DNA of 64,000 bases from Nocardia huaxiensis (GTDB lineage: Bacteria > Actinomycetota > Actinomycetes > Mycobacteriales > Mycobacteriaceae), in contig NZ_CP059399.1 of NCBI RefSeq assembly GCF_013744875.1, positions 434,001 to 498,000 of the forward strand, read 5' to 3'. The number at the start of each line of letters is the position of its first letter. The first letter of the stretch is position 1. Shown here in pieces: positions 25,788 through 35,207 of the stretch. Position numbers and translations under genes: made by a program. The notes beneath the pieces were generated by a model. That model did not search any database. It worked only from the letters and a program-made list of their open reading frames with translations, and was not told where the DNA came from.

Positions 25788-27262
25788 TGGAGCTCCAGCC
25801 TTCTCGCCATATCGGACATGAAAACGCCTGTGGGATCGACATTCCGGCGGATCTTGATCCACTCGTCGATCCGGGGGTACATCTTGTGGAAGGTCGCCGC
25901 GTCGGTGCGCGAGTCCTTCGCGGTGTACAGCCGCCCACCGAATTCCAGTACCCGCCGATCCAGGTCCCGAACCAATTCGTTCAGGCCGGGGCGGACCGGG
26001 AAGTCGACGCAGATGTTCCAGCCCTCCATGGGGAAGCTCAGCGGCGCCTGGTTTCCGGGGCCGAAGAATTTCAGCACATTGAGCGCGGAGTAGTGCCCGG
26101 ACTTCTGGATATCGATGATGATCTTGGTGAATTCGTCCAGCGCCTCGGGCGGCAGCACGAACTGGTACTGCACGAAACCCGCAGGTCCGTACGCCCGATT
26201 CCACTCCGACACCACATCCAGCATGTGGTAGAACTGCGTCAGGTTCATGACCTTGCCGGTGTAATTGCCACCGAGCGCGTAGTACGCCTCCCCGACCATG
26301 CCGAGGGTGTACTTGTTCGCCGAGATGCTCGGGAAGATCGGCGGCACCGTCAGCAGATTCGGGGCGTCGAACTTGAGCGGGTTCTTGCGCAGCTTCTTCG
26401 GCAGCTCGTCCAGCTTCGCCAGCCGGCCGCGAGACACATTGGCGCGCCCCAGCTTCGGCGGACCGGAGATCACGTCGAACCAGGTCGAGGAGTACGTGTA
26501 GTTCTCCTCCGAGCCGTCCTTGTGCACGGCGATGGTCTCGTCCAGCGTGCGCGTCTTGATGCCGTCGGAGATGAAGTACGCCGTCTCGGTGGGCGTCATC
26601 TCGATGGTGGCGCGCAGGATGATGCCGGTCAGGCCATTGCCGCCGACCGTCGCCCAGAACAGCTTGGCGTTCTTCTTCGGCGTGATGTGCTGCACCTGGC
26701 CGTCGGCGGTGAGCAGGTCGATGGACCGCACGTGATTGCCGAACGACCCCGCGCTGTGGTGGTTCTTGCCGTGGATGTCGGAGCCGATGGCCCCGCCCAC
26801 GGTCACCTGCCGGGTGCCCGGCAGCACCGGCACCCACAGCCCGAACGGTAGCGCCGCCTTCATCAGCTGGTCGAGGCTCACGCCCGCGTCCACGTCGACC
26901 AGGCGGGAGTCGCGGTCGATGCGGTGGATGCGGTTCAGCGGCGTCATGTCGACGACCAGGCCGCCGGCGTTCTGCGCGTGGTCGCCGTAGGAGCGGCCGA
27001 GGCCGCGCGCGATCACACCGCGCCGCAGGTGCGCGGGCTTCGAGTCATTGTCCTCGGCGACCATGGCGACCGCCTTGGCGATCAGCTCGGGGTCACTGGT
27101 GGAGAGAACTTCGGAAGTGGTGGCTGCGGTACGACCCCATCCGGTGAGGCGGCGGGTCTGCGTCGGCAGCTCGTACGAGCCGCTCGACGCTGTGTCCGCG
27201 CCCTCGCCCGCCGGTTTCTGCTCGGCGGCGGCCGTGGTGGTGGTCTGAGCTTTCGTGGACAT
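25784..27262 (-). CDS. dprE1: Decaprenylphosphoryl-beta-D-ribose oxidase DprE1
   Basis: This FAD-dependent oxidase oxidises decaprenyl-phosphoryl-ribose at C2 in the periplasmic arabinose-donor pathway. The FAD domain shows [14 protein letters not shown] and [16 protein letters not shown]. The substrate domain keeps [13 protein letters not shown], whose Cys is the residue bound covalently by benzothiazinones in M. tuberculosis (Cys387). The C-terminus [18 protein letters not shown] is typical. ATG 27262 gives 492 residues, about 30 longer than the mycobacterial enzyme because of a low-complexity Ala/Thr-rich N-terminus. In-frame starts exist further upstream. Confidence 0.95.
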   Translation of the reverse strand: MSTKAQTTTTAAAEQKPAGEGADTASSGSYELPTQTRRLTGWGRTAATTSEVLSTSDPELIAKAVAMVAEDNDSKPAHLRRGVIARGLGRSYGDHAQNAGGLVVDMTPLNRIHRIDRDSRLVDVDAGVSLDQLMKAALPFGLWVPVLPGTRQVTVGGAIGSDIHGKNHHSAGSFGNHVRSIDLLTADGQVQHITPKKNAKLFWATVGGNGLTGIILRATIEMTPTETAYFISDGIKTRTLDETIAVHKDGSEENYTYSSTWFDVISGPPKLGRANVSRGRLAKLDELPKKLRKNPLKFDAPNLLTVPPIFPSISANKYTLGMVGEAYYALGGNYTGKVMNLTQFYHMLDVVSEWNRAYGPAGFVQYQFVLPPEALDEFTKIIIDIQKSGHYSALNVLKFFGPGNQAPLSFPMEGWNICVDFPVRPGLNELVRDLDRRVLEFGGRLYTAKDSRTDAATFHKMYPRIDEWIKIRRNVDPTGVFMSDMARRLELQ

Positions 27263-27354
27263 CGGGATAGAGGCTACAGGCATAACCGGCTCGCGGCTTG
27301 TGTCCTCAGTCCCTGGCACCACGCCACACCGGTGTGGCATTACTCTCGTGCGTT

Positions 27355-27822
27355 GTGACCGCAGCGGAACCCCATCTGCCCCTCCCGCCCGAGCTGCCCC
27401 TGGTCGACGAGCCGGGCGGCACGGATGTGGACCTCAAGACGCAGATGATCCGCTTCATCCTCACCGGTGGGTTCTCCGCGATTGTGGACCTGGGGCTCTA
27501 CACCCTGCTGTTCAAGGTGTTCGGGGTGCCGCTGCCGGTGGCCAAGTCGATCAGCTTCATCGCGGGGACGACCACGGCGTATCTGATCAACCGGCGCTGG
27601 ACCTTCAAGGCCGAGCCGAGCCGCAAGCGGTTCATCGCGGTTATCGCGCTGTACGCGGTCACCTTCGCGCTGCAGGTCGGCATCAACCAGATCTGCTACT
27701 ACGCCATCCCGTCGAGCTGGGCGGAGTCGGTGCGTCTGGTGTTCGCCTTCTGCGTGGCCCAGGGCACCGCCACCGTGATCAACTTCATCGTGCAGCGCGC
27801 GGTGATCTTCAAGATCCACTGA
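27355..27822 (+). CDS. gtrA: GtrA-family membrane protein
   Basis: The GTG at 27355 gives 155 residues: a proline-rich cytoplasmic N-terminus, then four membrane helices with [33 protein letters not shown] and a final [11 protein letters not shown]. This is the GtrA/DPMS-flippase family. Its mycobacterial neighbour (Rv3789) is next to dprE1 and was proposed to act in arabinogalactan assembly or decaprenyl-phosphoryl-arabinose handling. Here it is divergent from dprE1, with 92 bases between. Confidence 0.88.
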   Translation: MTAAEPHLPLPPELPLVDEPGGTDVDLKTQMIRFILTGGFSAIVDLGLYTLLFKVFGVPLPVAKSISFIAGTTTAYLINRRWTFKAEPSRKRFIAVIALYAVTFALQVGINQICYYAIPSSWAESVRLVFAFCVAQGTATVINFIVQRAVIFKIH

Positions 27823-27847
27823 CTCCTGCGCTGAGTCCGGTACTCAC

Positions 27848-28468
27848 TCAGTACTCGACGAGGGCGCGGGCCTCTTCCTTCGCACGGAAGTAGTCGCCGC
27901 CCTTGGCGCGGACATTGTCCGTACCCCACTGGCGGGCTTCGCGGACCGCGGGGACCAGGTGCGGAATGTGCTTGCGGCAGTGGATGTAGGCCTCTTCGAT
28001 GTCGACCACCACCCAGCGTTCCGGCTGGCGGCCGCGTTCGTGCTGGGTGGGTAGATCGGGGACGCAGCGGCGCATGAGGGTGTCGTCGACGATGCGGGCG
28101 GTGCCGTTGATGTGCAGGCCGATGAGATCACGCACGAAATCGATCATGAGAATGCCGATGTGCGGGTTCTCCAGCATGTTTCCGAGACTGGCCATGACGC
28201 CGTTGCCGCGGTACTCGGGATAGGCGACGGTGCGGTCGTCCACCACGTGCAGGAATCCGGGGGTGCCGGCGCGGAAGCTGGAATCGCATTCTCCGTGTTT
28301 GTCGGAGGTTGCAATGAAGGCCATATCCATCCGGCGAATGAAATCGATCATGTGCTCGTTGAGTCGATTCCGGACTTGATCCTCGTAGAAGCGGTCCGCC
28401 CGTTCTTCGGTGCCGTACCGCTGCTGGAGTTCCCGTTCGCCGTCGCTGCCGTTTCTGATACCGGGCAT
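27848..28468 (-). CDS. Pyridoxamine 5'-phosphate oxidase family protein
   Basis: The 206-residue flavin-binding split-barrel protein contains FIATSDKHGECDSSFR, VAYPEYRGNGVMASLGNM, PHIGILMIDF and GTARIVDD, the usual order of PNPOx-like proteins that bind FMN or F420. It is a probable cytoplasmic flavin/deazaflavin reductase or stress protein of unknown substrate. It converges with gtrA, 25 bases away. Confidence 0.85.
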   Translation of the reverse strand: MPGIRNGSDGERELQQRYGTEERADRFYEDQVRNRLNEHMIDFIRRMDMAFIATSDKHGECDSSFRAGTPGFLHVVDDRTVAYPEYRGNGVMASLGNMLENPHIGILMIDFVRDLIGLHINGTARIVDDTLMRRCVPDLPTQHERGRQPERWVVVDIEEAYIHCRKHIPHLVPAVREARQWGTDNVRAKGGDYFRAKEEARALVEY

Positions 28469-28851
28469 CGTGCGCCCCCTTTGGTAGCTGAATACCGGAT
28501 GGAAGAGGCTCGGCCACGAACATCGGCCATCCGAAATCCTATACGGTTTAACTATTTTGGTGTGGCGAATGCGTGAACCGGCCTAATTGCCCTGGTAGGG
28601 CGATGTCGACTGGTGCCGGACAAACCTTCCCGACGGAGGATCCTCCCGGATGAAATCTTCCACAAGGGACTTTCGTCGTTTAGCTAGGGAAATGCTGATC
28701 TTGATTAGGGTTGCTAACGGGGGAGAAGTGGGCGAGTTCCCTAGTGGGAGTGCTGTTTTCGCACTCCTGAAAAGTCCCTTTTGCATAGTTTGACCGGGTT
28801 GTTGCCGGCCGTCATCCCCCTAGCGGCAACCGATCATGAGGCCGCCCGCGG
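28469..28851. other. 383-bp intergenic region with a strong hairpin
   Basis: No gene is supported. GGGAGTGC (28746-28753) pairs with GCACTCCT (28761-28768) around TGTTTTC, and AAAAGTCCCTTTT follows on the plus strand. The region is clearly lower in GC than the surroundings. It separates the Crp-type gene from the PNPOx gene and should hold the latter's promoter. A small RNA is possible but not shown. Confidence 0.45.
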
Positions 28852-29532
28852 CTATCGCGCGCGCCGCTCCAGCCGTGCGCGATCCAGCACCGTCACCGAT
28901 CCGCGGCTCAACCGGACCACACCCTGCTCCTCCAGTTCGCGCAGCACCTTGTTGGCGGTGGCGCGGGTGGTGCCCGCCATGGACGCCAAATCCTCCTGGG
29001 TGAGCCGGATTTGGGCGGGTCGCCCGTTCTCGTCCCCGTACACCCGCGCCAGATGCGACAGCCGCCGCAGCACCCGCGTCTCCACCGGCAGGTACAGCGC
29101 CTCCAGCACCGAGGCCGACAGCCGCCGCACCTGCGCCGCGAGCGAATTGGTCAGAAACCGTTCCACCTGAGGATGTTCCGCGCGCAACCGTTCCAACTGC
29201 ACGCGATTGAGGGTGAGCGTGGCGGCGTCGGTGACCGCCACGATGGTCGCGGTCCGGCGCGCGTCCGGGCTCAGAAGTGCCTGCTCGCCGAACATTTCGC
29301 CGGGACCGAGGATGGTCAGGGTGGCGGTGTGCCCGAGGGGCGTGGTCACCCGCACAATCAACCGACCGGTCGTGATGAGATGCAGGCAGTCGCCGGGATC
29401 GCCCTCATGACAGACGATATCGCGCCGCCGGAACCGGCGCGGCGTGCACGCGGCGATGAACTCCCGCTGTTCGTTCGGCGAAAGCGCGTCCAGCAGTTCG
29501 AATTGCGTCACCCGGGAACCTCTCCGACTCAT
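28852..29532 (-). CDS. Crp/Fnr-family transcriptional regulator
   Basis: The 226-residue regulator has an N-terminal cyclic-nucleotide-binding domain (GDPGDCLHLITTGRLIVRV, then LGPGEMFGEQALLSPDARRTATIVA) and a C-terminal winged helix with LTQEDLASMAGTTRATANKV. The GE-A-L...RTAT pattern fits cAMP-type phosphate binding. It follows the cyclase gene by 3 bases, so the likely ligand is the product of its operon partner. Confidence 0.92.
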   Translation of the reverse strand: MSRRGSRVTQFELLDALSPNEQREFIAACTPRRFRRRDIVCHEGDPGDCLHLITTGRLIVRVTTPLGHTATLTILGPGEMFGEQALLSPDARRTATIVAVTDAATLTLNRVQLERLRAEHPQVERFLTNSLAAQVRRLSASVLEALYLPVETRVLRRLSHLARVYGDENGRPAQIRLTQEDLASMAGTTRATANKVLRELEEQGVVRLSRGSVTVLDRARLERRAR

Positions 29533-29535
29533 GCC

Positions 29536-31926
29536 TCAGCGCAACGCGACCAGTCGGTACACCGTCACCGGAAGGCTCTTGCCCTTGATATCGAAATCCC
29601 CCAGGCATTCCGTATCCGCCCGCGCCCCCAGCCGCTCCCGCGTCACCGGACCCACCACCACCGTCCCCGGCTCCGCCAAACCCTCCAGCCGCGCAGCCAG
29701 ATTCGTCGTATCCCCGATGGCCGTGAAATTCCGCATCTCCCGCGCCCCCACATTCCCCACGATCGCGGGCCCGGTATTCACCCCCACCCGGAACATCGGC
29801 CACTCCACCCCGTGCGCCCCCGCCCGCTCCCGCACCGCCGCCGTGGCCCGCTGCAACGCCAGCCCCGCCCGCGCCGCCCGCACCGCGTGATCCCGTTGCC
29901 GCACAGGCGCATTGAAGATCGCCATCACCGCATCACCCACGAACTGCACCACGGTCCCGCCCTCCGCCAGAATCTCCGGCACGATCGCCCCGTAGTACGT
30001 GTTCAACATCCGCATCACCTGCACCGGCCCCGCCTTCTCCGCGAACGGCGTATACCCCCGCAGATCCGCCATGAGCACACTCACCTCGTGCACCTCCCCA
30101 CCCAACCCCGCCTGCGACGGATCGGCCAGCAGCGCGGTAGCCACCGCGGGCGACATGTACGACCGGAACAACCCGTCCAATTGCTGGCAGAGCCGGGCGT
30201 TCTCGAGCACCACCGAGGTCTGCGCCGCGAACGACCGCGCCACCGCCTGCTCGGCCGGCCCGAGCCCGGCAGCGCCATACTCGTGATAGACAGCCAACAC
30301 CGACGCACCGCCCTCCGGCCCCGCGGGTGGACGCTCGGTGTGGAAGCCGCTCCCACCCTCCTCCGCGGAAGTGGCGGGCCGCCACCCGAATCCACGTCGC
30401 GCCCGCCCGCCCCCGGGACCGGGCACGGGGCGCGCGGTTCCGAGACCAGGCGAGTTCCCGGGACCGGGCGCGACTCCGGGAGCGGGCACCGTGCGCGCGG
30501 GTGCGGTCGGCAGCGCCGGACCTTCGCGCGGTCCGTCCACGCCGAGCGAACGATGCGCCGCTGTAACCGGTCCCGGTGGGTTGGCGCTGCCGGCCGGTGG
30601 GTGCGGCACCGCGGTGGCGCCCACCGAAGTCGTGGTTCCGGTAGTGCCGCTCCCAGCCGTGCCGCTCCCGTTCGCACGGGTCAATTCCAGCACGCCGGTG
30701 TGAATTCCCTTGACTGTCAAGGGGAATGCGAAGGCTGCCGGGTTGGGGTGGCCGCCATCTTCGAAGATCAGTCGTCCGCCGGACAGCATGCCGATGCGGA
30801 CGGTGTCATGTTCGAAGGCGTACCCCGCGAGGCGCTGGATCTCGGTGACGAGCTGGCGTTCACCGCGAATCACGCTGGCGCGCTCGCCGACTGCGACCAG
30901 CGCGCCGAGGCGGCGGACCTGTTCGCGCTCGTTGCCGAGTGCGCGAGCGCTCTGCTGGAGCACCGCCAGCTGCCGTTCGGTGAGACCGAAGCGGCGCGAA
31001 AGACGCTGGCCCACCGCGCCGAGCGGTTCGTCGGCGGGGACGCCACCGGCGGCGCGCTGGGAGAGGGCGGTCATCATCTCCTCGAGAGCGCTGGCGTAGT
31101 CCCGTTCCATGGCGGCGACGGTGCTGCGCAGGGTGACGCTGTCGAAGAGGCCGCGCACCGAGCCCTCCTTACGGAAGGTGCGGTGCGCGCTGACCGCGAT
31201 GAGCGCGAAGGCCAGACCCAGCAGCACATGCCACTCCCACCAGCTGACCCGCCAGCTGCGGCCGAAGCCGACTGCGAACAGGGCCTCGGCGAGCAGCAGG
31301 AACGCGGTCAGCACGCTCAGCACGACCGTGCCGCGATTACGCAGGTACAGGTAGGCGTAGCGGATCGCGGCGGCGACGTAGCAGGCCGCCCCGAGGAAGG
31401 CCGCCGCCTCCAGCGGGCCCTGCACCTCCGACGGGTCCGGGACCGCGTCGAACGGCGGCACCCGGGTCAAGGACAGCAGCGCCCACGCCGACATGACCGT
31501 GATCGGCAGGGCGGCAAGCACTCCCGTGTACTTGTGGATGCGCGCGGTGGGACCGTACTCGACCGCCGAAGCCAGCGCCGCGAAGCCGCCCAGCACCATG
31601 CCCACCGGGACGGCCGTCGTGAACCCCACATTGGCCGAGGGCAGGATGACGCCGGGCGTCGCCAGCGCGTGCAGCGCCAGGAAGCCGGCGTTCAGCTGGA
31701 AAACCAGTGACACCAGGATCAATCGCATATCCCGGTGTGTGCGGGCGGCCCGCAGCAGCAGCACTCCCAGTGCGAGCGAGAGCAGCGCCGCGCCGAGGAT
31801 CAGCCAGAAATGCACGCCCTGGTGCATGTATTCGTGGTCCAGGTGCGGATTCGCGACCAGCACCCACAGCCCGATCGCGGGCAGCGCGACATGCACCGCC
31901 CACACCAGTATTCGAATAGCCGACAT
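29536..31926 (-). CDS. Membrane adenylate/guanylate cyclase (class III) with GAF-like linker
   Basis: The ATG at 31926 has a GAAGG site and gives 796 residues. Seven or so N-terminal membrane helices (about residues 1-240) lead to a coiled linker and a GAF-like region split by a Pro/Gly/Thr-rich insert (about 440-545). The class III cyclase domain (about 600-795) has metal-binding Asp in LMADLRGYTPF and GDAVMAIF, and the transition-state region REMRNFTAIGDTTNLAARLEG. It would make cAMP (less likely cGMP). It lies 13 bases after the molybdoenzyme and 3 bases before the Crp gene, as one operon. Confidence 0.88.
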   Translation of the reverse strand: MSAIRILVWAVHVALPAIGLWVLVANPHLDHEYMHQGVHFWLILGAALLSLALGVLLLRAARTHRDMRLILVSLVFQLNAGFLALHALATPGVILPSANVGFTTAVPVGMVLGGFAALASAVEYGPTARIHKYTGVLAALPITVMSAWALLSLTRVPPFDAVPDPSEVQGPLEAAAFLGAACYVAAAIRYAYLYLRNRGTVVLSVLTAFLLLAEALFAVGFGRSWRVSWWEWHVLLGLAFALIAVSAHRTFRKEGSVRGLFDSVTLRSTVAAMERDYASALEEMMTALSQRAAGGVPADEPLGAVGQRLSRRFGLTERQLAVLQQSARALGNEREQVRRLGALVAVGERASVIRGERQLVTEIQRLAGYAFEHDTVRIGMLSGGRLIFEDGGHPNPAAFAFPLTVKGIHTGVLELTRANGSGTAGSGTTGTTTSVGATAVPHPPAGSANPPGPVTAAHRSLGVDGPREGPALPTAPARTVPAPGVAPGPGNSPGLGTARPVPGPGGGRARRGFGWRPATSAEEGGSGFHTERPPAGPEGGASVLAVYHEYGAAGLGPAEQAVARSFAAQTSVVLENARLCQQLDGLFRSYMSPAVATALLADPSQAGLGGEVHEVSVLMADLRGYTPFAEKAGPVQVMRMLNTYYGAIVPEILAEGGTVVQFVGDAVMAIFNAPVRQRDHAVRAARAGLALQRATAAVRERAGAHGVEWPMFRVGVNTGPAIVGNVGAREMRNFTAIGDTTNLAARLEGLAEPGTVVVGPVTRERLGARADTECLGDFDIKGKSLPVTVYRLVALR

Positions 31927-31939
31927 ACCTTCACCAGGT

Positions 31940-34123
31940 TCAAGCGGGCGTGAGCGTGACGGGCACACCGTTGAACACGGCATTGCCCGAAGGCGCGTCC
32001 ACGAGCGAATCATCGGTCAGCACATTGGCGTTCACGCCCGCGTGCTCGCGCGCCACCGCCTGCGCACTGTCGGAGTGCCCCCAGCCGTGCGGCAGGCTCA
32101 CCACGCCCGGCATGATGTCCTCGGTCGCCTCCACCGGCACGGTCAGCGTCCCGGCGGCGGACTTCACCACCACCTGCCCGTCGATGCCGAACCGCGCCAC
32201 ATCATCCGGATGCATGTGCAGCGTGCAGCGGTTCGATCCGCCCACCAGCGGCGCCACATTGTGCAGCCAGCTGTTGTTGGATCGCAGCTGCCGCCGCCCC
32301 ACCAGCACCATCTCCGGCGCGGCAGCGCGCAACCGAGCCCGCAGCCGCGCGACATCATCCAGCAGTTGGCGGGGTGCGAGCTCGACCTTCCTGCCAGCGG
32401 TCCGCAATACCCCGGGCAGCCGCGGCTGCAATGGCCCCAGATCGATACCGTGCGGATTGTCCAGCAGCACTTGCAGATTCAGCGTGCCACCAGCCCACTC
32501 ACCGTAGGGGCCGAGCTTCAGCATCATGTCGATGCGCTGTTCGGTGGTGTTCTCGCCGAGCAGCTCCGTGCGGCGATCCGCCATCCCGGCCTTGTGCAGC
32601 GTTCCCGCGATGACGATCTCATCGACGACGGTCAGCGGGTCCAGGCCGGGCGTGGGTTCCTGGCCGCTCACCGCGAGCGCGAGCCGTGCGATGACCTCCG
32701 CCTCGGAGAGGTTGTCACCCAGCGGCACCAGCGGTCGCGAGTAGCGGGCGTAGTTGTGCACCGCGAACTGGAGCAGCGCGAAATCGTAGTGCGGCGCCTG
32801 CACGATGCGCGGCGGCGGCAGGATCACGTCGGCGTGGCGGGTGGTCTCGTTGAGATAGCGATCGACGCTGACCATGAACTCCAGATCGGCGAACGCGGCA
32901 TCGAGGCGCGAGCTGCCGGGTGCGGACAGCACCGGGTTCCCGGCGACGGTCACCATGGCGCGGATCTGGCCGTCACCGGGCGTGCTGATCTCGTCGGCGA
33001 GCGTCGCGACCGGGAATTCGCCCATGGCCTCGGGCAATCCGCGCACCCGGCTGGCCCAGCGGCCGGTGCGGAAGGGCCGGCTGCGCACGATCCCCAGCGC
33101 CGCGCCGGTGGGGAACATGGCTCCGCCGGGCGAGTCGAGATTGCCGGTGAGCACATTGATCACATCCACCAGCCACTGCGTGAGCGTGCCGAATTCGGCT
33201 GTGCACGTGCCGATTCGCGCGTAGACCGCGGCGGTGGGCGCGGCCGCGAGTTCGCGGGCCAGCCGCATCACGGTCTCCGCCGGGACCCCCGTCCGCGCGG
33301 CCACCGTCTCGGGCGTGAATTCGGCTGCGGCGGCGCGCACTTCGTCGAGACCCTCGACCTCGACGCGCACATCGGTGAGGTTCTCCGCGAACAGCGTGTG
33401 CACGATCCCGAACAGCAGGTACGCGTCGCTGCCCGGCCGGACGAACAGATGCTCGTCCGCGAGCTTCGCCGTGCGCGTGCGCCGCGGATCCACCACCACG
33501 AACCGCCCGCCGCGCTGCTTCAACGCCTTCAACCGTCCCGGGAAATCCGGTGCGGTGCACAGCGATCCATTGGATTCGAGCGGGTTCGCGCCCAGCATGA
33601 GCAGGTAGTCGGTGCGATCCAGATCCGGCACCGCCACGGTGAGCGGATCGCCGAACATGAGCCCGCTCGACACCTGCTTGGGCATCTGATCCGCCGTGCT
33701 CGCCGAATACAGGTTCCGCGTGGCCAGCGCGCGGATCAGCAGCGGCACATACAGCGCCCCGGCCACCGTGTGCGCGTTCGGATTTCCCAGATACAACCCC
33801 ACGGCCTGATTCCCGTGCGCGCGGGTGATCTCCGGCAGCCGCTCCCGAATGATCCCGAACGCCTCGTCCCAGCTCACGGCCCGCCAGGAATCGGTGGCCC
33901 GATCCCGCACCATGGGCGCGGTCAGCCGGTCCGGATCCTCGTCGAGATGCCCGAGCGTCGCCCCCTTCGGGCAGAGGAATCCGCGACTGAACGGATCGGC
34001 CTGATCACCACGTATGGCGGTGATGTGATCGGCACTGTCCAGGGTGACTTCGAGTCCGCAGACCGCCTCGCAGAGCGGGCAGGTGCGCAGCAGGGTCCGG
34101 CTGCTATCCGTGACGGGGGTCAT
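31940..34123 (-). CDS. Molybdopterin oxidoreductase (formate dehydrogenase/nitrate reductase-like)
   Basis: The ATG at 34123 gives 727 residues. An N-terminal [4Fe-4S] motif has Cys15, Cys18, Cys22 and Cys51 (CPLCEAVC ... GFLCPKG). Next come the molybdopterin domains with RAVSWDEAFGIIRERL, GANPLESNGS and VVVDPRRTRTAKLADEH, and a C-terminal dinucleotide-binding domain with LHMHPDDVARFGIDG and SLPHGWGH. No twin-arginine signal is seen, so it is cytoplasmic. The substrate is uncertain; formate dehydrogenase H-like or assimilatory nitrate reductase-like are the closest types. It is the first gene of the operon with the cyclase and Crp regulator. Confidence 0.85.
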   Translation of the reverse strand: MTPVTDSSRTLLRTCPLCEAVCGLEVTLDSADHITAIRGDQADPFSRGFLCPKGATLGHLDEDPDRLTAPMVRDRATDSWRAVSWDEAFGIIRERLPEITRAHGNQAVGLYLGNPNAHTVAGALYVPLLIRALATRNLYSASTADQMPKQVSSGLMFGDPLTVAVPDLDRTDYLLMLGANPLESNGSLCTAPDFPGRLKALKQRGGRFVVVDPRRTRTAKLADEHLFVRPGSDAYLLFGIVHTLFAENLTDVRVEVEGLDEVRAAAAEFTPETVAARTGVPAETVMRLARELAAAPTAAVYARIGTCTAEFGTLTQWLVDVINVLTGNLDSPGGAMFPTGAALGIVRSRPFRTGRWASRVRGLPEAMGEFPVATLADEISTPGDGQIRAMVTVAGNPVLSAPGSSRLDAAFADLEFMVSVDRYLNETTRHADVILPPPRIVQAPHYDFALLQFAVHNYARYSRPLVPLGDNLSEAEVIARLALAVSGQEPTPGLDPLTVVDEIVIAGTLHKAGMADRRTELLGENTTEQRIDMMLKLGPYGEWAGGTLNLQVLLDNPHGIDLGPLQPRLPGVLRTAGRKVELAPRQLLDDVARLRARLRAAAPEMVLVGRRQLRSNNSWLHNVAPLVGGSNRCTLHMHPDDVARFGIDGQVVVKSAAGTLTVPVEATEDIMPGVVSLPHGWGHSDSAQAVAREHAGVNANVLTDDSLVDAPSGNAVFNGVPVTLTPA

Positions 34124-34273
34124 ACCCCATAATCGCCCGCCGCCTCGAAAGGCGAAACAGGAAGCCATCATCGGCCCGTCACGTGCCGCGTTAACCGTCT
34201 GTGTCGGCAAGCCGACACACCCCGCGTTCCCGTGCGGACAGACCTCGAACCGATTCCCGAGCAGGCTTGCGAC

Positions 34274-34765
34274 ATGCGGTTTCTGGATCGAACACAAGCC
34301 CTCGACGCACTGCGCGAAGCCTGGGAGGACGTAGCCGCCGGCACCGGCTCGGTGGTCGCCCTGACCATCGCCGGCGAACCCGGCCTGTTCGTCCGCGTCG
34401 CCGACACACCCCCACCGGCTCCGGTCGCCAACCCCCACCACCTCACCACCCGCCAACAGGACGTCCTGGATCTGGTCTGCGCCGGCCTCACCAACGCGGA
34501 AATAGCGGATTACCTGGTGGTTTCGGTCCGCACAGTGGACCACCACGTCTCCGCCATCCTCCGCAAACTCGGGGTAGCCAATCGTCGCGCCGCCCGCGCT
34601 CTCATCCTCGACACCCACCCGATCCCACTCCGCCCCTCCGGCAATCCCACCCGCCCCAGAGTCCCCGCCACACACCACAATTCACGCCCCCTCCGAGTCC
34701 TCCGCAACACCGAGGAACTCTCCCGCCGCATAGCTGCCCTCACCGAGCGCAACGGCGCAGCCTGA
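34274..34765 (+). CDS. Internally deleted LuxR-type (LAL) regulator
   Basis: This 163-residue ORF joins the first ~35 residues of an ATP-binding LuxR regulator (FLDRTQALDALREAWEDV ... VALTIAGEPG, the beginning of a P-loop whose GKT is missing) to a C-terminal LuxR helix-turn-helix (LTTRQQDVLDLVCAGLTNAE, then VSVRTVDHHVSAILRKLGV). Full-length LAL proteins have about 900 residues, so the ATPase and sensor core appear to have been lost in frame. The product could still bind DNA. The Pro/Arg-rich tail is unusual. A start at 34232 is also possible. Confidence 0.6.
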   Translation: MRFLDRTQALDALREAWEDVAAGTGSVVALTIAGEPGLFVRVADTPPPAPVANPHHLTTRQQDVLDLVCAGLTNAEIADYLVVSVRTVDHHVSAILRKLGVANRRAARALILDTHPIPLRPSGNPTRPRVPATHHNSRPLRVLRNTEELSRRIAALTERNGAA

Positions 34766-34775
34766 CAGCAAAAAA

Positions 34776-34810
34776 CTGAGCGGCGGGACGAAATACGTCC
34801 CGCCGCTCAG
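34776..34810. terminator. Perfect 15-bp hairpin terminator
   Basis: CTGAGCGGCGGGACG (34776-34790) pairs with CGTCCCGCCGCTCAG (34796-34810). The A run at 34769-34775 makes it a T-run terminator for minus-strand transcripts and a stem terminator for the LuxR-type gene. Confidence 0.8.
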
Positions 34811-34943
34811 GCGCGTCCAGGCAGTGTGAGCCCGCCCTCCGCGGCGCTCGGCGGCAGAGCCTCCGAGGCTCGGGGAATGAGGCGCCCGCCCCGACATCAC
34901 CCGCCTGTGGACAATCGTCGCCGTCGGCGGTCGCGCGCTTGCT

Positions 34944-35083
34944 CGGGGGTTCGGGGGCGGAGCCCCTGAGGGCGTCGGGGAGTGAGGTCGCGCGTTTGAT
35001 CGGGGGTTCGGGGGCGGAGCCCCTGAGGGTCTCGGGAGTGAGTCTCCCTCTGCCCCTGGGGGTTCGGGGGCGAAGCCCCTGAG
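34944..35083. repeat. Three tandem copies of a G-rich hairpin sequence
   Basis: CGGGGGTTCGGGGGCGGAGC (followed by CCCTGAGG) occurs at 34944, 35001 and, with two changes, at 35057, about 57 bases apart. Each contains the small hairpin GGGGCGGAGCCCC. They lie between two convergent genes (34766-35207) where no gene is visible. Similar G-rich hairpins are common after genes in actinomycetes. Confidence 0.75.
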
Positions 35084-35150
35084 GATTCCTGGAGTGGGCT
35101 GGCGTTATGTCCAGTGCCGATTATTTTGCAACGTTTTCACCCAGATACGG

Positions 35151-35187
35151 CGAAACCGCGGGTGCCGGGGAAGCACCCGCGGTTTCG
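35151..35187 (-). terminator. Perfect 15-bp hairpin after the 35208 gene
   Basis: CGAAACCGCGGGTGC (35151-35165) pairs with GCACCCGCGGTTTCG (35173-35187) around a 7-base loop, 20 bases after the stop of the minus-strand gene. No T run follows, as is common in actinomycetes. Confidence 0.75.
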
Positions 35188-35207
35188 CGGTCTCAGGACT
35201 CGAGCAG

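Noticed and set aside
28583..28786. 67-codon minus-strand ORF in the Crp-PNPOx gap
   Set aside because: No ribosome site, unusual composition for the genome, and it overlaps the strong hairpin at 28746-28768.
29011..31710. Long plus-strand open frame opposite the Crp and cyclase genes
   Set aside because: Low-complexity Arg/Pro/His composition and no domain; the opposite strand holds recognisable cyclase and Crp motifs.
31493..34132. Long plus-strand frame opposite the molybdoenzyme
   Set aside because: It is a shadow of the molybdoenzyme and cyclase coding strand with no recognisable motif.
34944..35083. Possible CRISPR array
   Set aside because: Only three imperfect G-rich units with short unequal gaps, no cas genes; better explained as tandem terminator-like repeats.
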